Notes: generated by a model not told the origin, from the sequence alone. DNA of 64,000 nucleotides from Bactrocera neohumeralis (GCF_024586455.1 NC_065921.1:45592574-45656573), one strand, 5' to 3'. Counted from the stretch's first letter, positions 42,301 through 52,024 are shown. Made by a program: numbers and translations.

Positions 42301-43153
42301 AGATGTGGGTGGGAAGAAGCCGTTGGAGGAGGGGGGCAGCAAGCTTCTTCACGGATGGGTCAAAGCTTGGGGGAAGGTTGGTGGAGGGATCTACTGTCGG
42401 GAGCTCTCCATCAACTCCTGTTTCAGACTTCCCGACTACTGTAGTGTATTCCAGGCTCAGGTCGCAGCCATCAAGGTAGCAGCTGATTTGCTACTACAGA
42501 GTGCATCCACTATTCACTCAAATAGTAGAGCGGCTATATTAGCCTTGAACTCATTCGAAGTGCGTTCAGGGTTGGTCGAAGAATGTCTAACGTCGCTATC
42601 TCTAGCAGCTAGAGTTTTTGTGATTAGACTGGTGTGGGTGCCGGACCATAGCGGAATTGCAGGCAATTGCAAAGCTGATGAGTTAGCAAGGAAAGGCACC
42701 CTAGAATCATTATCTGTAGAATGGAAACGGATCGGTGCTCCTGTTTCTTCTTGTAGTCTACTACTAGATAGCTGGGCCACGCGGATGCTCGTCCAACGCT
42801 GGGCCAGCACCGGCACTTGTGCGGTTGCAAAAGCCTTCTGGCCCAGTATAGATCGCAGGAGATCAAATGACCTCTTAATCCTCAGTAAGGCTAACCTCTC
42901 ATTGTTAGTGGGTCTTTTAACAGGCCACTGTCCTATTGGCTTACACGCGGTAAGAATGGGTATCTTACCGGATGCTGACTGCAGATGCTGTTTAGAAGAA
43001 GATGTGGTAGAAACAAGCCAGAACTTCTTGCTTGACTGTCCCGCTTTTGGGAGGTCAAGACTCAGACACTTGGGGGCGCATACCTTTGGACACCCCACCG
43101 AACTGGCGGGTGTTGAAGTTAAGCGTCAGCCATTTTTACCTAACCTAACCTAA
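42301..43153 (+). pseudogene. LOA-type ORF2: RNase H and C-terminal Cys/His domain
   Basis: FFTDGSKLGG (42331-42360, first Asp) lies in the preceding frame. After an indel the 282-residue frame carries GGIYCRELSINSCFRLPDYC and FQAQVAAIKVAADLL, where the catalytic Glu is Gln. It then has HSNSRAAILALN, where the expected Asp of TDS is Asn, then VWVPDHSGIAGNCKADELAR, with the expected GHS also altered (PDHS). The C-terminal motif CRCCLEEDVVETSQNFLLDC is present. Two of four active-site acids are replaced, so RNase H is dead. Confidence 0.8.
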
Positions 43154-43155
43154 CC
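43136..43155 (+). repeat. (CCTAA)n tail of the LOA-type LINE
   Basis: The 3' end reads tacctaacctaacctaacc, four units of CCTAA, in place of poly(A). The reverse complement is TTAGG, the common arthropod telomere unit. A short tail of this kind most simply reflects slippage at the LINE 3' end. Confidence 0.8.
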
Positions 43156-43159
43156 ACGC

Positions 43160-43960
43160 CCACGTTTTGGTAACTTATCTTGTTCTGAACTTGTTGCACT
43201 CTGCTCTGCTTCAGAATCACTTGCTGTGGCAAACTCGTCCTCCTCATCGTCGAAGTCGTTTTTCATTTCACGCTCGCCTACATTTTCAGTTGCTGACTGC
43301 TCATTTTCTGGAGACTTAAGGCGAATGATGTTTATCGCGAAGTCACCATTGCATTGTGATGAACTAATTTCTGAAGTAATGCTCGTATTAAACTCGTCTT
43401 CAATGAATTTAACGTCGCGCCTTTCTACTATAATACGCCGCTGTTGATCATATAAACGATATGCTTTTGCTGTATTGGAGTAACCAAAAAAAATGTACTC
43501 CTTGCCTTTCGCATCGAATTCGCCTTTGTTTGTTTTGTCTAGTGCAAATGTACGTGACCCGAAAATACGTATGTAGATGCTTTACTGATGGTTTACGCTG
43601 CTTCCACACCTCAAATGGAGTACGAGAATTCAATGCCTTCTTTGGGCACCTATTTCGTAAATACACTGCGGTTTGTACCGCTTCAGCCCACAAAAAATTG
43701 ACCAAGATTTGCGTGAATTAATAAACTTTTGGCCATTTCGACTATGGTTCGGTTGGCTCGCTCCGCAACACCATTTTGCTGGGGTGTATACGGGACAGTC
43801 AACTCCCTCTTTATACCACAACTTTTCAAAAAATTATCAAATTCACTGTTAATATATTCTTTACCATTATCACTTCGTATGGCTTTTATCTTACAGTCCA
43901 TTTGGCATTCAACAAAGTTTTTAAAATTTCTCAATTTTTCAAAAACTTCACTTTTGGCTT
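43160..43960 (-). pseudogene. Copia integrase core and C-terminal linker
   Basis: Read down from 43934: DCKIKAIRSDNGKEYINSEF (second Asp of the DDE core), GIKRELTVPYTPQQNGVAER followed by ANRTIVEMAKSLL (Glu in NGVAER). After frame changes it gives NFLWAEAVQTAVYLRNRCPK, KALNSRTPFEVWKQRKP and HLHTYFR. The region 43160-43450 encodes the acidic/basic linker toward RT, joining KLPKRGRG across the LINE. Integrase inserts the cDNA. Frameshifts break this copy. Confidence 0.8.
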
Positions 43961-44640
43961 TTATAAAGTATACAAATGTCTTTCTAGAAAAATGTCTATA
44001 AATGTAACAAAAAATCGATTACCACCTAGCGATATAACATTCATAGGCCCACATACATCTGTATGCACAAGTTCAAGTACTTTCTTCGTTGAACGCTCAG
44101 TCTTTTGTACAAATGGTAATGCACAAATTTTCGCTTTATTGCACGTATCGCAATTCACTTGTTTTGGTATACCCTTTAATTTCATACCATGAACTAATTC
44201 TTTTTCACTGAGTTCACGTAAATTTTTAAAATTTAAGTGACCGTATCTGTTGTGCCACATTGTAACTTGCGAGTTAGTTAACATATTTACAACAATAACA
44301 ACTCTTTTTTCAATATATAAATATAAGTTATTTATTCGTCTTCCTTTTAACACTAATTGTTTTTCTTTATTTCTCACTAAAGCCGTTTCTTTTTCGAACA
44401 TAGTGTAATTTTCGAACTGCGCTGTTTTACTCACTGACAAAAAATTCATGCGTAGCGCTGGTACATATAAAACGTTTTGCAATTCTATTTTGCGTTTTTC
44501 ACTTTGCAGTAATACAGTACCTATACCGTATGATTCAACATATTGATCAGCTGCTAACATTATTTTTGCTTCTTTCTTAGTAAATGAAATAAACAAACAT
44601 TTATTACAGCACATATGAGAAGTAGCGCCACTGTCGATGC
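43961..44640 (-). pseudogene. Copia protease end, pre-integrase and integrase N-terminus
   Basis: The - strand just above 44614 encodes IDSGATSHMCCNKCLFISFT, with the DSGA protease active site. The 217-residue frame continues with YVESYGIGTVLLQSEKRKIE, LQNVLYVPALRMNFLSVSK, then MWHNRYGHLNFKNLRELSEK and CDTCNKAKICALPF (the HHCC zinc unit). It ends with LELVHTDVCGPMNVISLGGN, the first Asp of the DDE core, and is lost to a frameshift at 43961. Confidence 0.85.
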
Positions 44641-44689
44641 ACCAAATGTTTTTGATGACCCGATCGTTGACAATTGAAGCATTTCCCCT

Positions 44690-45300
44690 TAAATTTGAAT
44701 TTCTTTTGCTTCTTCACTTCTTTCGTTGCATCGCTTTGCCAATCGTTTGTTCTAACGCTGCTTAGTTACTTTTGCGCTGCATAGTATGTGCTTTTATTTG
44801 CGCATGCATACACTGCTTGCGTGTACGCGTACCTTCTTCAAGAATTTTAGCTTTGACTGTGTTAAAAGTTGGCAATTCGTCGCGAGTCTCAATTGCTACA
44901 ACAAAAGTTTCCCACGAGCTAGGAAGACTTGACAACAACATTATGACTTTCAAATCATCCGCTATTTGTATGTTTATCGCTATCATTTTGCTGCATACTC
45001 ATTTCTTATTGGACCAACTGGCATATGAATTTGCTTCAACTTTTGCCATGCTTCTGATGCCGTTTTGCATGATTTTATATGCAATAATTGCGTCGGTTTC
45101 ACATTAAGGAACAAGCATGCCAAAGCTTTTTGGTCTGCTGTGTTCCAATTTTGCACATCTTGAGGCGTTGCCTCCTCTGGTTTTTTATCACTAATAACGT
45201 ACCACAAATCTGTGGTAATTAGCACACTGAGAACAGATACCGACCAGACGTCGTAATTATCTTCTGCAAGTTTTTCAATTTGCGCGCACACACGAAATTG
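44690..45300 (-). pseudogene. Copia gag
   Basis: From 45291 the frame reads CAQIEKLAEDNYDVWSVSVL, LWYVISDKKPEEATPQDVQN and SCKTASEAWQKLKQIHMPVG, a standard copia Gag (UBN2-like) sequence. A frameshift near 44985 leads to IADDLKVIMLLSSLPSSWET and FNTVKAKILEEGTR. The knuckle remnant near 44690 reads KCFNCQRSGHQKHL with the last Cys missing before the protease. Gag forms the copia particle. The frame is broken. Confidence 0.8.
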
Positions 45301-45339
45301 AATTGCCGTTACAACAAATGGTGCCCTATGCGTTCTGAC

Positions 45340-45355
45340 TTGGGCCCATAACCAT
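45340..45355 (-). promoter_or_regulatory. Copia primer-binding site
   Basis: On the - strand the LTR end ..caaca is followed by atggttatgggccca, the half-tRNA-iMet type primer site typical of copia elements. Confidence 0.75.
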
Positions 45356-45515
45356 TGTTGCAGAGAACCACTGATAATAAAACGCAGTGTTTATAGTTTA
45401 AAGGTTTAATAAGAACTGAACTGAATTCAATGTATCTACAATGTAAAATCTATGATACAGATAATATCATTTAGAAGGTTGCCATATTAATAATATTAAG
45501 ATTACAACTTCAACA
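45356..45515 (-). repeat. Copia LTR (5' LTR of the - strand element)
   Basis: Runs from tgttgcagagaaccactgat to ..attacaacttcaaca and pairs with 33939-34094. Differences are a handful of substitutions and a 6-base insertion. Confidence 0.85.
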
Positions 45516-45534
45516 AAAAAAAAAGATATAAAAA

Positions 45535-46851
45535 ATGATGGCTCAAAATCAAATGTTAAACGATGAACGTTGTTTATCAGCAATAACACAATTCTTCTTC
45601 TTCTTCTTAATTGGCGTCGACACCGCTTACGTGATTATAGCCGAGTTAACAACAGCCCGCCAGTCGTTTCTTCTTTTCGCTACGTGGCGCCAATTGGATT
45701 TTCCAAGCGAAGCCAGGTCCTTCTCCACTTGGTCCTTCCAACGGAGTGGAGGTCTTCCTCTTCCTCTGCTTCCCCCGGCGGGTACTGCGTCGAATACTTT
45801 CAGAGCTGGAGTGTTTTCATCCATCCATCCATCCATTCAATAACACAATTGCTTCAACAAAATGCTGCACAGCAGGAAACTAGTATTAGGCAGAAAATAG
45901 AAAAAGATCTAAAATACTTACAGCCATTTGAAGGTATTGCAAAAAAATTACCGGCGTTTATTGAGGCAATTGATAGGGTACTATGTAGCTGACTATGTAG
46001 GACACCAACAGGTAGCATTCAGAGTAGTTTATGATTTAAATATTTTAGGATCGGCAAACATTTTTTTAACATTGAATCCTCCAGAAAATTGGGATACATG
46101 CAAAATAAGATTAAAACAGAACTTTAGGCCAACAAAGGACCAGATGACTTTGACCAACGACATCGCTAACCTTAGGGTGGGTAGTGTCGTGTAGTATCGT
46201 TCAACTTGGCAGGAAAACAAAAGAAATAATGGATAATATTACCGAATATTGTGCTTTGAGTGAAACAGGCGGTATGATGAAAGAAATATTTTCAGGAAAG
46301 CTTATACAAAGTGCAACTTGCAGCAGGGACTTTCGCCTATATGATACGGAATATGACGACGTGGGCAGAGATGGCAAATACGATCCCCAATTTCGTAGGG
46401 CTGGACGATGGAAATTTAAATCCTATATTTTTAGCAAGAAACAAATTCCAACCAATTTGCTCAGAAGGCAAGAAATTTTAATATTAACCAAAATCAAAAT
46501 AATCAAAGAATAAACAACTTTAGGAGACAAAATATTGGTGATCAAAACAATGTTCGTTATTATGCGCAAAATAATTTGGGACGATACTCCCAAAGAAATA
46601 CCAATTTTTCAGGGCAAAATAATTATAACCCAAATAATCCACAGAGACAAACTAATTATCGGACAGGAAATTCAGGCCAATATACAAATCAATATCGTAA
46701 TAATAATAACGGCTATGGTAATTCAGCAAGACAAAATATACAGAATGGCACTCGACAAACAAGACGTTCAAATGGCCCAACACCCATGGATGTTGATGTT
46801 GTGAGCAGGACAGAGGAAACGAATAACAACGAGGAATTTTTTACCAATTAG
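45535..46851 (+). pseudogene. Gypsy-type gag, interrupted and frameshifted
   Basis: The start MMAQNQMLNDERCLSAITQ (45535) is cut by an RTE-like fragment at 45594-45836. It resumes as ITQLLQQNAAQQETSIRQKI and LQPFEGIAKKLPAFIEAIDR. Several frames later (46400-46850) an Asn/Gln/Arg-rich C-terminal region appears: FVGLDDGNLNPIF, NNFRRQNIGDQNNVRYYAQN and NGPTPMDVDVVSRTEETNNN. This Asn-rich tail without a classic knuckle is usual in 17.6/297-type Gag. Multiple stops are present. Confidence 0.75.
45594..45836 (-). mobile_element. RTE-like LINE 3' fragment inserted in gypsy gag
   Basis: The fragment is 243 bases of the C-terminal coding end (PAGGSRGRGRPPLRWKDQVE, then NWRHVAKRRNDWRAVVNSAI) and an (aag)n tail on the - strand. 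The 13-base sequence caataacacaatt occurs on both sides (about 45580-45592 and 45837-45850) and is the duplication. The 5' truncated end is a (atcc)n run. It belongs to the same family as copies at 52025, 58286 and 61315. Confidence 0.85.
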
Positions 46852-46893
46852 CCTCGGAAAATCAAAATATGTAAAATATTAATTTCACTTACT

Positions 46894-47868
46894 TTGTTTA
46901 ATAAAAAATGGTGTGCATTGGTAGACCCAGGCTCTACGAGTACTATTAGTATTATGAAAAAATCAAGCTTCGAACATTATAAGTTACCGGTTTTAGAAAA
47001 AAATAAAACAATAATTAGTACACTGAATGGTGAAATAAGAGCGTCTAACGAAAGAGTTAAGACACCATGTTCGCTAGAATTTAAATACCCTCATAGGAGG
47101 GCTAGGATGAGATGGTTGAAAATAGACTTTGAAAAACCGTACGATTTTCTTCTAGGAAACGATTTTATATTTAATAATTTCAATATAATCGATATTGAAA
47201 ACGAAGAAATTGAGCTTAAAAATGGTGTTAAAATTCCATTTTATTCAAAAACTATCCAAGAGCAAGTATATGCATTGGAAGAAAGTAAAATGGTAAACAT
47301 TCAAATGGATCATTTAAAATCAAATGAACGAAAGGAGGTTGAAAAATTGCTAAAGAAGTATGAAATATTAATGTGTAAAGAAGGTGATGCCTTGACAAAC
47401 ACAAAAACGGTCGTCCACGAAATAAGAACCACCACAAACCAGCAAATCAATTCAAAAATATATAGGTTACCTCCGAAACATGAGGAAGAAGCCATAAGGC
47501 AAATTAGGGAGCTAGAAAAACAAGGTATAATTCGGAAAAGTAGGAGTAAATATAGTTCACCTATTATCATAGTACCAAAAAAATGTGATAGCATGGGAAA
47601 TAAAAAATTTCGGTTAGTAATCGATTACCGTAGACTAAATCAAATAACTGTCGATGATAAATATCCTTTGCCAAACATTGATGGAATCTTAGACAAGTTG
47701 GGCAAGGCGCAGTACTTCAGCACTCTTGATCTAGCCAAAGGTTACCATCAAATTTTAATGGATAAAAAGGATATTGAAAATACAGCTTTTGTATCTCCGT
47801 TGGAATTATACGAATATATAAGAATGCCGTTCGGACAAAAAATGCTCCGGCTACCTTTCAACGACTAA
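46894..47868 (+). pseudogene. Gypsy-type protease and RT N-terminal half
   Basis: The 324-residue frame begins with the protease: KKWCALVDPGSTSTISIMKK, in which the active-site DTGA/DSGS appears as DPGS, and DFLLGNDFIFN. The RT follows: VHEIRTTTNQQINSKIYRLP, KSRSKYSSPIIIVPKKCDSM, FRLVIDYRRLNQITVDDKYP and QYFSTLDLAKGYHQILMDKK with the first Asp. A one-base deletion near 47838 turns MPFGLKNAPATFQRLM into a wrong frame that stops at 47868. Confidence 0.85.
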
Positions 47869-48174
47869 TGAATAACATTAAAAGAATACATAAATAAGAT
47901 ATGTGTCGTTTACTTTGACGACGTACTAATCTTTTCAACGTCATTAGAGGAACATTTAAACTCCTTAGAGAACATTTTTTCAAAGTTAAAGGAACATAAT
48001 TTAAAAATTCAAGTCGATAAATGTAGTTTTCTAAAGAGGGAAACAAAATTTTTGGGGCATACCTTAAAAAAGGAGGGATTAAACCAAATCAGGACAAGAT
48101 AGCAGCAATACAAAATTTGAAAATACCTAGAACTGAAAAACAATTGAAAAGTTTCTTGGGAGCCACTGGTTACA
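47869..48174 (+). pseudogene. Gypsy-type RT catalytic region, frameshifted
   Basis: Reading on in shifted frames gives VYFDDVLIFSTS (catalytic FDD), an LEEHLNSLENIFSKLKEHNL-like block, KCSFLKRETKFLGH and LKSFLGATGY. The GY of the usual GLTGYYR is where a TIR element interrupts, and the sequence YYRKFIRDYSKIA resumes at 48683. Confidence 0.8.
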
Positions 48175-48682
48175 CAGTACAACAGCTAATCTGGGGAGTG
48201 AGAAATTCCAAGTCAGGGTGATGGTACTAGGTCAGTATAGTAAAACCCTCAAAAGGTTTGGCGTTCGTATGTGTCAGTTTTTTTTTTATGACCTTTTAAA
48301 TTTCGCAGTACAACAGCTAATCTGGGGGGTGAGAAATTCCAAGTCAGCGTGATGGTATTAGGTCAGTATAGTAAAACCTGATCTTTTAAATTTTTTCTTA
48401 TGTTATAGTGAACGAAAGTTGGGTACCAAATACTATAGTGTGTAAAAGCTGCTACAACCGTCTAATGGATTGGAAAAATAGATAATAGTGGTTCGCGAGT
48501 TATGTTAAACTACGTTTTTGCCAAAATGTTACAACTAAGCGAAAAAACATCAAGATAAGGAAAAAAATTTAAAAGGTCATAAAAAAACTGATACATACGA
48601 ACGCCAAACCCTTTGAGGGTTTTACTATAGTGACCTAGCACCATCACCCTGACAGACAATAATCCCAAAAATGTTCCACAGT
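48175..48682. mobile_element. Short TIR element inserted in the gypsy RT
   Basis: An inverted repeat of about 95 bases is clear: 48213-48306 (tcagggtgatggtactaggt.., ..ttatgaccttttaaattt) against 48560-48652 inverted. The segment cagtacaacagctaatctgg then gg(a/g)gtgagaaattccaagtca is present twice (48176 and 48306), so the left side is partly duplicated. There is no ORF. It cuts the reading frame at the GYYR motif and has a short gtta(c/t) flank on both sides. Confidence 0.7.
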
Positions 48683-49300
48683 GTTATTATAGAAAGTTCA
48701 TTAGGGACTACTCAAAAATTGCATATCCAATGATTAAATATTTAAAAAAGGGTTATAAAATAAATTCAAGAGATCCGCAGTACATAGCTAGTTTTGAAAA
48801 TTTGAAAACACTGATTTCATCGCATCCAATTTTAAAATTTCCTGAATATGATAAGGAATTTACTATTACAACGGATGCAAGTGATTACGCAATAGGCGCA
48901 GTGCTTTCTCAACAATGTCATCAGCCAGTGTGCTACATTAGCAGAACTTTAAATAACCATGAACAGAGATATGCTACAACAGATAAAGAATTTTTAGACA
49001 TTATATATTCAATAACCTATTTCAAGCCGTACATATATGGCACAAAATTTAAAATTATAACTCATCATTGCCTGATATTATTTTTAAATAATAAATATAA
49101 GGCGGGAAGTTTTCACAACGTCACCAAAGGTGGCTATTGAAACTGCAAGAGTTTAATTATGAAATTGAATATCAGAAAGGGAAAAATAATGTAGTAGCAG
49201 ATTTTTTAAGCCGAATTGAAACTCTCCAAAAATCGACGAAAGTAATGATAAAGATACCAATTTAGAAATGTAAGATACAATACATTCCGCAGAAGAGGAA
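48683..49300 (+). pseudogene. Gypsy-type RT thumb and RNase H
   Basis: The segment reads YYRKFIRDYSKIAYPMIKYL, YIASFENLKTLISSHPILKF, then the RNase H: TITTDASDYAIGAVLSQQCH (Asp), CYISRTLNNHEQRYATTDKE (Glu) and TYFKPYIYGTKFKIITHHC, where the expected TDH is THH, so one catalytic Asp is lost. It ends with a frameshift at 49138 and continues KLQEFNYEIEYQKGKNNVVA followed by DFLSRIE. Confidence 0.8.
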
Positions 49301-49579
49301 CTATTAGAACACTTCTTCATAAAAGAAGAAATTGTCAACAAGTATAAGACCCAAATTATAATAACATATAGTCCCCAAACTGAAGTTCAAATAAGATCAA
49401 CCCTAGTGATACGGAGAACATATTGAAAAATATTTTCCGAAGACATATTGACAAGGGCAAAGTGGGTATTTTTTCCGAAGTAGAGGAGACCGATTATCAC
49501 AAAATTTAACTACTACTTATAAGCATGTTTTCTTGCAATAGCAAGGTGCAATTCATAAAATGTACAAAAAAAGCAACAT

Positions 49580-49772
49580 AAATTATACAAGAAGAAGATC
49601 TGCATAAACAAATTTCACTTTACCATAGTAATGTGTCAATGCATAGCGGAATAAGCGAGACTTACAATACACTTAAGGATAAAATATACTATCCAAAATT
49701 AAGGGAACATGTACAGTTAATTATAGGTAATTGCGGAAAATGCAAGCAAATTAAATATGACAGGAAGCGAAA
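49580..49772 (+). pseudogene. Gypsy-type integrase zinc-binding domain
   Basis: The frame gives QISLYHSNVSMHSGISETYN, then LKDKIYYPKLREHVQLIIGN and CGKCKQIKYDRK. This is the H..H..C..C zinc finger at the N-terminus of gypsy integrases. The catalytic DDE core that should follow is missing. env-like sequence begins within ~40 bases, so a deletion of roughly 1 kb or more joined integrase to env. Confidence 0.75.
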
Positions 49773-50216
49773 TTGGTTCTTTACAATGATCAAATGAATA
49801 AATTAAGACATATAGGAGGGAAGATACATGAAGTTCAAAATAATATAGCCGCTGCTAAAAACAATTTAATACATCCGGGGATGTTAACTAAAGAGGAAAT
49901 AGATAGCTTTGACATAGATTTTTATAAGCTGAAACTAGCCAAAGTAGGTGTAGTAGCTTTCAAAAATGAAGCACTTGTGTTCGCCATTCAAATACCAAAG
50001 AGTTTTTTTTAAGTATATGCAAAATTATTTATGCCTCTACCAAACAAACGAAAATTGAAAATAGTTCATGAGAATGAAAAAATTGTAACAATAAATAAAA
50101 AACATTATAAATATAAAGACAATACGTTATTAAAAAAACTAAAATATAGAAGGAATTGTATTTTTATAACACTTGTGAATTTAAGTATAACAATACGACA
50201 ACAATACAAGAAATAA
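49773..50216 (+). pseudogene. Env (F-protein-like) fragment of the gypsy element
   Basis: From about 49775 the frame contains DKLRHIGGKIHEVQNNIAAA-like coiled sequence, a HPGMLTKEEIDSF block, then KVGVVAFKNEALVFAIQIPK and, in another frame, MPLPNKRKLKIVHENEKIVT. This resembles the ectodomain of the envelope protein of env-bearing insect gypsy elements, related in family terms to baculovirus F proteins (Pfam 'Gypsy' env). No signal peptide or cleavage site is left. Stops at 50010 and 50214 break it, so it cannot mediate entry. Confidence 0.6.
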
Positions 50217-50499
50217 GTGATGATACTTTAATCATCAAGAATGCAAATAATTTCAGGCGTATTAAAATTGTGATGACAGAAATTTTATGCTACAAAATAA
50301 TTACATAATAAATTTTGCGAAATGTGAAATTAAAATTAATGAAGAAAAATGTAGTAACAACAAAACTAAATTTATTGATTAACTGATACATCCTGTTAAA
50401 ATGTTAAACCAAAGCTATGAGTAAAAAATAAACTTTGAAGACATTGTACTAAATCATTTTAAGAATATCATAGAAATATAAGAGCTAAAGTATCATAAA

Positions 50500-50654
50500 A
50501 ATGTATCTTATGGCATAAGTGCCTCATTAATTATAACAATACTAATAAGTATAATTATTCTGATTATTTACTTATGTAAACGAAAAAATGAAAAAATAAG
50601 TCTGAAAATTATAAATAAAAGAAGTCAGGAGACTTCTCAGAGTGGATCTGGGGG
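50500..50654 (+). pseudogene. Env transmembrane end and polypurine tract of the gypsy element
   Basis: The frame around 50521 reads SLIITILISIIILIIYLCKR, a single hydrophobic helix followed by basic residues, as expected for the C-terminal anchor of the env protein. About 30 residues of cytoplasmic tail follow. The 3' polypurine-type sequence ctggggg directly precedes AGTTATAC, the start of the LTR at 50655. Between 50217 and 50500 the env frame is full of stops. Confidence 0.6.
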
Positions 50655-50843
50655 AGTTATACAGTTGTGCACCACATCGCATGATCAGCCAGTACATGAC
50701 CAAAACAGCAGACGCGACATATTTTGAGTCTGTTGGAATGTGTGGTACACCCACATATTTGGGCAGACTCGAGTTGCTGATCTGATGGCACAGTCAGTCT
50801 GATTCTTGCTACTGAATAGATCGGAACATTATAATTTATAACT
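50655..50843 (+). repeat. Gypsy-type 3' LTR
   Basis: The 189 bases from AGTTATACAG to ..TTTATAACT match 32536-32724 with few substitutions. It is followed by CGCG (50844-50847), the duplicated target. Confidence 0.8.
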
Positions 50844-50847
50844 CGCG

Positions 50848-51562
50848 CGAACAACTCTTTTTGGAATCGGTTCATTTGGAATGACACCTACCAGCATCGA
50901 AAGTTTCTGGAACAACAGCGGATTGTGGACAACATTCAAGAAATTTGTCTTGGAGTGACATACGACTTCGGTTGGTTTTACCGTACCACTGAAAAACACT
51001 GATCTTGGTGGATGAATGGATGATCATTTACACTTTAATATTTTCCGCAAGTCTTATATTTCTACGAAAAGGACTTAGATAGGAGACCACTTTGAAATCA
51101 ACGGGATACTCATCCCGTTGACACCAATGTATTGTAGAAGAGTGTCCCTTACTTCCCAAATTAATTGTGCTTAAGGAAACGCCCCTTAAGATCCAGTATT
51201 TGCTCCAAAATAAAGGTCGACAATATATCTGTCAAGATTATAAAAAACAATTTCAAAACAATTTTTATTATCACATCAGACACTTAAATGCTGAGTTGGG
51301 TTCGTGTCGCAGAATGTTGCTCATTCCCCGTGGGTCGAAGCAATTCTCTCATCTAAATTTAAGGCTTTATTGTATAAAAACGGTATTTTCCCTTACTCCC
51401 TCAAAAAGCAATGCTTAATTAACACACGAAATGCTTTATGATCCATTTTTTTGTAAACTAACACAAGTTTCTTTACAAAAATTGTATATGTTTTTAATAC
51501 CTAATAGAAATCATATAGATGGTAGTAGTAGAGTAATAATATAATCTATGTATGTGTCAGCC
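50848..51562. other. Unassigned right flank of the gypsy element
   Basis: No gene is supported. Moderate-complexity sequence with short frames and no recognisable motifs. Confidence 0.4.
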
Positions 51563-51569
51563 TCAGTAA

Positions 51570-51700
51570 AGCGTGGACGGGTCCTCAGCCGCACTTTTCT
51601 TGGAATTAAAAAAGAAAAGCAAAACTTCCCGCAAATGTCGAGAATTCGGCTCAAAAAGTGACATTTTCAGTTGAGAATAAGTTTGGGATGCAAACAGATC
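51570..51700 (-). pseudogene. Mariner transposase N-terminal scrap
   Basis: A - strand frame reads FEPNSRHLREVLLFFFNSKK then SAAED. The REVLLF.FN.KK.AAE string is the conserved first helix region of a mariner family. It is lost after SAAED and has no visible TIRs. Confidence 0.55.
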
Positions 51701-52024
51701 TCTACAAATATTTTGCTGGGTTACTGTTGACACAAATCCAAGATCGATATAAAACGATTTAATCGATTTAATCGACCAGTGCTTGACCCTAGACATAACA
51801 TAATCAATGTTCACTAATTACATAGCATATTTTGCTCAATGAGATCCTAATATGAATAGAACTTAATTTAGTTTTCCATTTTATTAATTTTTTTGTTAAG
51901 GAAAAATAGCTGAGATCAAAGTAACAAAAACCAAATCACCTTCTTCGATACCGATATGAGTATATTATCTGAAACTAATATAAATGCCGATTTACCAAAA
52001 TATCTTTGGGCGGAGTTCACAGCA

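Larger units (their letters stand above)
35757..43152 (+). mobile_element. LOA-type LINE (RNase H-bearing) inserted in copia pol
   Basis: This LINE is on the + strand with a ~470-base 5' UTR, ORF1, ORF2 (APE endonuclease, RT, RNase H, C-terminal Cys/His motif) and a tail of (cctaa)n (43136-43155). ACCACGC flanks it (35750-35756 and 43153-43159). Removing the element and one ACCACGC restores an in-frame copia basic stretch reading KLPKRGRGRPKHIRTGQ. A ~2-kb TIR element splits its RT. Clade is inferred from the RNase H and ORF1 style; Loner/Bilbo/LOA are alternatives. Confidence 0.8.
33939..45515 (-). mobile_element. Ty1/copia retrotransposon inserted in the gypsy leader
   Basis: Two LTRs (33939-34094 and 45356-45515) with TGTTG..CAACA ends enclose a - strand polyprotein: gag, protease DSGA, integrase, YVDD RT and RNase H. 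The primer-binding site next to the right LTR is of the initiator-tRNA-Met internal type. Flanks are aaaag (left) and aaaaa (right), a possible impure 5-bp duplication in A-rich DNA. An LOA-type LINE splits it between integrase and RT. Several frameshifts show inactivity. Confidence 0.85.
32509..50843 (+). mobile_element. Ty3/gypsy element with env remnant (errantivirus-like), ~18 kb with nested inserts
   Basis: The element runs LTR, primer-binding site, gag, protease, RT, RNase H, integrase zinc finger, env remnant, polypurine tract and LTR, flanked by CGCG (32505-32508 and 50844-50847). Internal to it are a foldback-like element, a copia element with further inserts, an RTE-like fragment in gag and a TIR element in RT. 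Stops and frameshifts in all genes show that it is a fossil. Placing it in the 17.6/297-like group rests on LTR ends, PBS type and gag/env style. Confidence 0.8.

Noticed and set aside
43136..43155. Telomeric repeat array
   Set aside because: Only four CCTAA units and exactly at the LINE 3' end, so it is a LINE tail.
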